Part shown: one piece after another, positions 1 to 7,000 of the stretch
Layout of the letters: the number at the start of each line of letters is the position of its first letter
Position numbering within the stretch: position 1 is the first letter of the stretch
NCBI GenBank assembly: GCA_947165105.1
Contig: CAMUZC010000065.1
Coordinates: forward strand, 1 to 9,105
Direction: 5' to 3'
Length of the DNA: 9,105 nt
From: an uncultured Lachnospiraceae bacterium
GTDB lineage: Bacteria; Bacillota_A; Clostridia; TANB77; CAG-508
The notes under the pieces: generated by a model
Seen by the model: only the letters and a program-made list of their open reading frames with translations
Databases searched by the model: none
Told to the model about the DNA's origin: nothing
Program-made: the position numbers and the translations under genes

Positions 1-1036
1 AAGCAAATACAAGATTTTTCCATTCTTTATATTCGAAAATATCCAATTTTTCTGCAGTAACTACACTTGAATATGTTTTCAACATACCAGCTTTAATACC
101 CTTTGGAGGTTCGTTTGTAACTTTCAAAGATTGATGTAATAAGCCTATAGGGAATTCATCTCTTGGTTCACAACTAAGCCATATTCTCATTTCTGGATTA
201 AATTCTATATCTTGATTTTTCAACAAAATATCTAATTTACTCATGAAATCTAAACCTAAATGACAATTTTGGAAGTATACCCAATCTCCTGTTGTTCTAC
301 ATTCATCAACGACACTTAAGGCTATTTCTAAAACACCTTCTCCCATAGATATTGAATCAATTTTTTTTCCTTTTTTTCTGGCTAAGTTTTCTATGTTTGT
401 AGATGGATCTGCACCTGCTGATAACAAGAATAAAATTGGTGTTCTGGAATCTGTTATATTATAAATATCTTTAATTTCTTCTGGGTATGGATTTAAGAAA
501 TCTTTATCATCTAGAATACATGGAACAAATTGTTGAGTGGCACAAATTATAGTTCTATCGTCTCTCATAGCTCTTACAAACATAAGTTTTAAGAAAGCCG
601 CTAATTTTTTATTATGATTATATAAATCTTCATATGGCACAAAATTTTCGGCTTCTTGGGCATTATAGAAAGTTTTGAATTTTTCTGGTTCTGTATTTAA
701 TTTATCTGTTAATCTTTGGAAATATAAATGACTATCATTGAATTTATGTCTAGTAATAGCTAATAAATTCAAATATTCTTTAGGCTTTTTATCACCTTTG
801 GCTCCAAGGAAGTCATAAGGGCAATCAGGTTCATTTATTTGGTTTATTATTCCACCACATTTAATGAAGAAACCAATATCATTTTGTTTTAATAAATATG
901 CTCCATCGATTCTTTCCTCTGCTAATATTTTGAAACAAACCAATAAAATAAATGCAGTTTTATGCTTTTCAAAAAGACCTCTTACAATATATTTATATAC
1001 GTGTTCTGTTAATTTTCTTACAATATGACGTACTCT
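1..1036 (-). other. Domain: AAA6 and start of the C-terminal region (cut by window edge)
   Basis: Residues about 2690-3034. RGLFEKHKTAFILLVCFKIL (from about 2708) opens AAA6. TPILFLLSAGADP (2888-2900) and DWVYFQNCHLGLDFM (from 2940) are near-invariant in the family, and TNEPPKGIKAGMLKTY follows. AAA6 is a degenerate, non-nucleotide-binding module that closes the ring. Translation stops at position 1 in the stretch after KEWKNLVFA, so the C-terminal domain lies outside the window. Confidence 0.92.
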
Positions 1037-4000
1037 TTGATCTGTATTATTGCTCATTGTTGAATTTTCTATGGCATAATTAAATAGGACTAAAAATTGT
1101 TGTAAAGAAGTTGAATACATTTTTGAAATTTCTTGCATTTGAACAATTGAGAAATATAAGACAGAACCTCTAGTAGCTACTGGTAAATATTTTTCTCTTT
1201 TTTGGTTAATATCTTTCTTTTTTTCTTCGGCTTCTTTAATTTTTTTGGTATTATCTTCTGCTTGGGTTTTTGAATTATTTAAAACAATAACTATATCTTC
1301 GTTATCTAGAAGATTTCCTTCTTTGTTAAGATTATCCAAAATTTCTTTTTGACATTGTAATAAAGAATTTTTATTTTTAGTAATATCTGCTAAAATTTGT
1401 TTCAAAGTTTCTTCTAAAGGTTTTTGTTCTTTAGAAATGACAATAGCTTGTAATTGTTGCTCTAAACCAATAGCAGTAACACAGAAATCAATAATTGTAG
1501 TTTTAGCGGCAAGTTCTGGGGTAAAGTGTGGATTAATTAATTTACATAACATAAATAATTTAAATCTTTCATCAAATTCTACATCTTGACCATTAATTCT
1601 TATTTTTTTAATTTTTGAAGTAGAACCTTTTTTATCAACGAATTGTTTTTCTAAAATAGGATCTAAGGTTGTGTCAACATCGTTTTCTATACCTTCTATC
1701 ATAATTTGATTTTCCATACCTAATAAAGAGTTACAATAACTTTCAAATCTTTTACCACAAAATGTTGCCATTTGATAAATATGCTTTTCAGCAAGAATTG
1801 TTGGGTACATATTTACTAACCAATTTTTAGCTTGATCTTGAGGATCTATTAATAAAGGGAAACGAGATGATGTAGTAACTAATATCGCATTTTGTATAGA
1901 TAAAGTATCACTAGGTAATTTACTCATAAACCATTCATTTTTTTGTGGTTCATCCGCTAAGAAATCTTCAATAACAATTTGATCATTATATGGTATACCT
2001 CTTTTAGAAACATCTCCTTTGAAAACTTTTTCGAATAAAATATTTGTCCTAAATGTATAATTAAATGGTCCTGCATATGCAATAAATGCAGCGGCTATAG
2101 CCGAATCACCCAAGAGTTGTCTTTTTTCTTGGTCAAATCTATTACTATCTTCTGTCCATCTCTTTTTTTCTCCTTTCAATGATTCAATAAGTTGTCTTGC
2201 ACCATTTACTTTTTTGGCCATCTTGTTTAAAATTTCTTGTTGAGCATCTTTTTTCTGTCTAACTTCAGCTAAAGAATCTTCTAATTTTTTCTTTTCAGCA
2301 AGTACATCGGCTTTTCTTTTTTGTTGAACTTCTAATTTTTTCATAGCTTCAGCAAATTGTTTACTCATATATTCGACATTTTGTTGTTTTGGAATAACAT
2401 CTCTGACAGCATAAACAAAATCTGAAATAGACCTACAAAAAGCTGCTAATCTTTTGCAAGCATCTCCACCAATTTTCATAGCTACATCATCGGAGAATAG
2501 AGGTTCATCTTTAGATGTTTTTGAATCTAAGAAAGGCCTAAGGAGTTCTAATGTTTCATCGTTAATGTTTAATTTATTACCATTAAGTTTTTCCTGCCAT
2601 TCTTTAATTGTATCAAAGAAAGAACCATATGAGTTACTTGCAATATAAGAAATCATAGTTGTCCAGCCTAATGGAGAATAATATCTAACTTTTGTATCTT
2701 TATTTACTTCTAATTCTCCGAAATTATCTGGTACTGCTAATCTTTTACTCATAATAATACCACAACATTCGAAATAGAATTTAATTGAAGTAGGGACATT
2801 TGTTTTACCTAAAGGTTGTAAGACTTTTTGATCTAAATCTAAAATTTTTTGTTGAGCTGCATCTAATTTTGGTTTAGCTAAGGCTAATTCAAGATTAACT
2901 TCTTCACTTTTTGCTTTGATAATAGATGCATTTTTGTTACATTTTTCTTCTTCAGCACTGACTTCTTTTTCTAATTGTGCAGTAGCAGCATTTTTTATAC
3001 TTAAGTCTTGCTCTTTAAGATCGACTTCTTTTTTAATTTTTTCTACTTCAACTACTTGAACCTGCATTTCCTGACTTTTTTTAGCAATATCTTTTTCTGC
3101 TTCAGCTAATTTAGCCAATCCATTATTAATTGTGGTTTCTTTTATTGAAATTTCTGCTTTTTTTCTCATATATACTTTCATATATTCTTGTATAAAACTC
3201 AAGAAACTTTTTGGTGTGACATATACATGTCTTCTGAAATAGTCATAATAATCTTTACAAGTTTGTTCTGAAATTGTAATATGGACACCTGCTATATGGT
3301 TGTATAATTGGGTGATTTGTTCTGGTTTTCCTACTAATTTAAGATTTTTATTGTTTTCAATAGCACCTTTTGCGACAGAAATTAAGGCTTCTTCGGGCCA
3401 AGGCAATAACCATATAATAGTAACACTTGAAAATAGAACTGGGAATTTAATGAATTTTTCTCTGAATTTTTCAGATGAAGGAGAGAAACAAAGAGAAATA
3501 TGTAAATATTTTCTTGCAAAGAAAATTAATTTTTCCCATACTGCACTTTCATCAAATTCTTGATTTTGGAATTCACTAATTTTTCCCAAAGTTGTTCTCA
3601 TTGTAGCAATAATTGTATTTTTATCATTCTTTTGTCCGAATAAGTTGGCAATTTCTCCTGTAGACAAAAATGAGGAAACCACTTCTAAATAATAATCCAT
3701 TTTAAATTCAGCATCTGTCATTAAAAGTGTTTGTGGTATAAATGAAATACCTTTAGCTTCATTATAATTTTCAATAATTTTACTGAAACAAGCTCTGAAA
3801 ACAGCTCTTAAATCATCAGGTCTTGGTGGAGTTCCATATGTTGGCTGTACTAAATCATTTTGTTCACAATAAGCAGCTAATCTTGTCAAACTTTGTTTAC
3901 CAGAACCTCCTACACCTACTAGCATACAACTACCTTGATCTTGTTGAATAACACGTGTAATTCTCATTAAATTTTTGAGACAATCATCGAAAAGTACAAT

Positions 4001-7000
4001 TTCTACATGTTTTCTAGTTTTGTCTTCGTTTAATTCACTCATAAATTGTTCTGTAGCGGCTCTTGCTTTATCCAAAGTTTCTACATTTTCATAAGCTTTA
4101 GGGAAAACTAGGCAACCTATATCTTCATTAATAGTTTTTGGTCTTAAATAATCTGCGAAAAAGATATCATTTTTTAATTGATCAGTAATTTCTTTATCAA
4201 AGTTTTCTCCTAAGACAATTTCTACAATATTAACGAATTCTTTTTTATCTTCTACATCTCTTAATTTATCACTAAATACTCTTGTGACTTCATGTTTCCA
4301 TAAAAATAGTAAGAAAATATCACTCTTTATTTGATATTTAGATTCAGCTTTTATAATACCTTCTTTATCAGCATTGAAAATACCTTGGAAAGTTCTTGAC
4401 AATTCTCTCATGTTATAAGTATAATGGAATTTAATTGGAGTAGGTTGAAATTTACTTTCCATTCTTTTTAATAAATCACTAGTTAATTTAGGCAATTTCA
4501 TAGCTTGATTAACTATAACATCACCATAAGTTTTTTTGTTGTAGAAAGCTTGACAAATTTTACCATAAATATCATTGACTGATTGTTCATTTGGTAATAC
4601 CATATTAAATATAAAGAAATGTCTTTTAAGTCTATTTGGAATATCATTTTTACCTCCTTTTGGATGGTTCATAGCAGCAACAAAAGACAATTTTGATATT
4701 TTTTTCATAACTCCTCTGTTTTCATCAGCTTTAATTAAATAATATCCACTGAATTCTAATAATTGTCTTACAAGTTCTAAAGTAACTTGATCACCCCATT
4801 TATTAATATATGGCATAGATAAATCATCTATAAATATAACCATACTTTTATCCAACATTGGAATATATTCATTACCACTTTTTTCTAATTCATCGTCACA
4901 TGTTTCTTGGAAGTTTGTTGGTGAAGTTGCAGAAGAAAAGTTTACTCTTTTTAGAGCTTTTTTAGGATCATCTTTAAAGCTTTCTTTGTAAATTAAAACA
5001 GTTGAAGTTTTTGCTGTACCAGAATCTCCTAACAATAAGCATGGAGGAGACCTATCAGACACTGCATCTAGTCTGCATTGATTTATTCTTTCAATTAAGA
5101 AAAGAGCTCTTGTAGAGTCCATTGTAGGAATTAATAAGGAGGAGAAATTTTTCAAATTCTTGGATGTAATGGTAATACTTTGTGGGGTCCATGGGTCCCA
5201 ATTACCATCTAAAGAGCATTCGAAAATAGTATTTCCGTTTTGGACATCGGGGAGTTTGAATCCTTTTCCTGCTAAATATTTATGGAATTTTTCTCTTTCT
5301 TTGATATCATATAATGAACCTATAGCCCATGCAAATGAAAAAGCAGTACTTTTATCTATGTAATCTTTATCAATTGTTTTATTTTTATCTCCTAATAAAC
5401 TTTCTAAAAGTAATAAAAAGTTTTTGACTTTAATAAGCCAAGAAATTCCCATACAAGGTGAAAAGTTTCTTAATAGCTCATTTTCAACGTTTTCATTAAT
5501 TAATTTATCAATATTTTTCTTGATGTATTCTTCATCTACTTTGAATTTAGATTTAATATCTTTTAATAAATCTTTGTTCTTTTTGAACCAAGTTCTTACA
5601 TATGGTTTATATGTAATATCTCTTTCTGTTATATAAATCATACCACAACGAGATACTGTTGCTAAAGAGGCATTTTTGACGTTTTCTGTTTCCATTACAA
5701 GTCTACATGAATCAAGCATTGCAATACGCTCATTGTTTGATAATGTTAAAATTTTGTTATCATCTAATACTGTATTTAAGTTTTCAATCCAAATTGAATC
5801 AATAGGTCCATCACATACAATCCAGTTATTTTGTTTACTGTAGGAAGATGACGATTCGTTACATTTTTTCCAAATCATAGTAAATACACCTAAAATATAA
5901 GTATCTTCAATTTTTTGAATAAACAAATATTCGTTTTCAACAGCTTTAGGATTTAATCTATGGATTTTCCATTTAGGGTCTTTTTCATTAGTATTTAATT
6001 CAGACATAGCTTCTGTCAAAACTTCAGTAATTGTAGTTTTTCCAACACCTGTATTACCGACAATCATAAACCCATGACGGACATGATAAGTTTCATAAGT
6101 TTGAATAATTTTTTCTACCCAAATATTTAAATTATCCAATTTTTTTCTTTCCAAAACAATTTTAATTTGGTCCATTAATTTAGGATATGATTCTTGTTTA
6201 GCATTCTTTTGCATTGGGAAAACATCACTAATCAAGTTAAGGAAAAGTGGTTTATCATCAGGTACTAATTTTGATAAATTCATACTTCTTAAAGCCATAT
6301 ATATTAATTCCTCTTCTTTATCTTTATCATTTTTATATTTTTTCTTTTCATTACCACCATGTCTTAATACAGATAAAATATTTCTAAGACCAAAATCATA
6401 ATGTTGTTGTTTAGATAACTGAGCATCACATAATTCATATAATTTTCTGAATTTTTTAGAAATATCATCATAGCAATCGAAACCATAAGAACACAATTTG
6501 ACTCTGATAATTGATTCTTTGTTTGGTGCCATCATAGTAACACCTCTGAATAAAATTTTAAGATTTTCTGGTAATTCTTGACGGCCGGAATAACCTGGGT
6601 TCATAGTAATGAAATAACCCATAGTAGGTATAAGCTCAATATCAGTGAAATTATTCCCTCCTTCAGGGAATTTAAATCTTTCTTGATTTTTTTTACGACA
6701 ATCCTGAATAGCTGAAATAATAGTAGCTAAGACAGATAAGACTTCTAATTGAATACGATTAAATTCATCAAAACATCCCCAAGCTCCAGATCTACATAAG
6801 CCTTTGAAAATTTCTGCCATATTTTTATATCTATGTTCTGGGGCACAATTTGTAACTAAGACAAAGACACCCATGGATCTACCCATATCTTTTACTGTTT
6901 CCGTTTTACCAGTACCGGCAGGTCCTGCTGGGGCACCTCCATATTGCATACCCATAGCTTGGGCTAAAGTGATATAACATTTATCTGTTAAAGGTGTGAT

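Noticed and set aside
361..380. Possible frameshift at a long T-run
   Set aside because: The frame continues cleanly through it as Ala-Arg-Lys-Lys-Gly-Lys-Lys-Ile (read on the minus strand) between two conserved AAA6 motifs.
2159..3193. Separate myosin- or SMC-like coiled-coil gene
   Set aside because: The two Lys/Glu-rich helices are the dynein stalk: same frame, correct order, with YVTPKSFLSF before and GEKKRW after.
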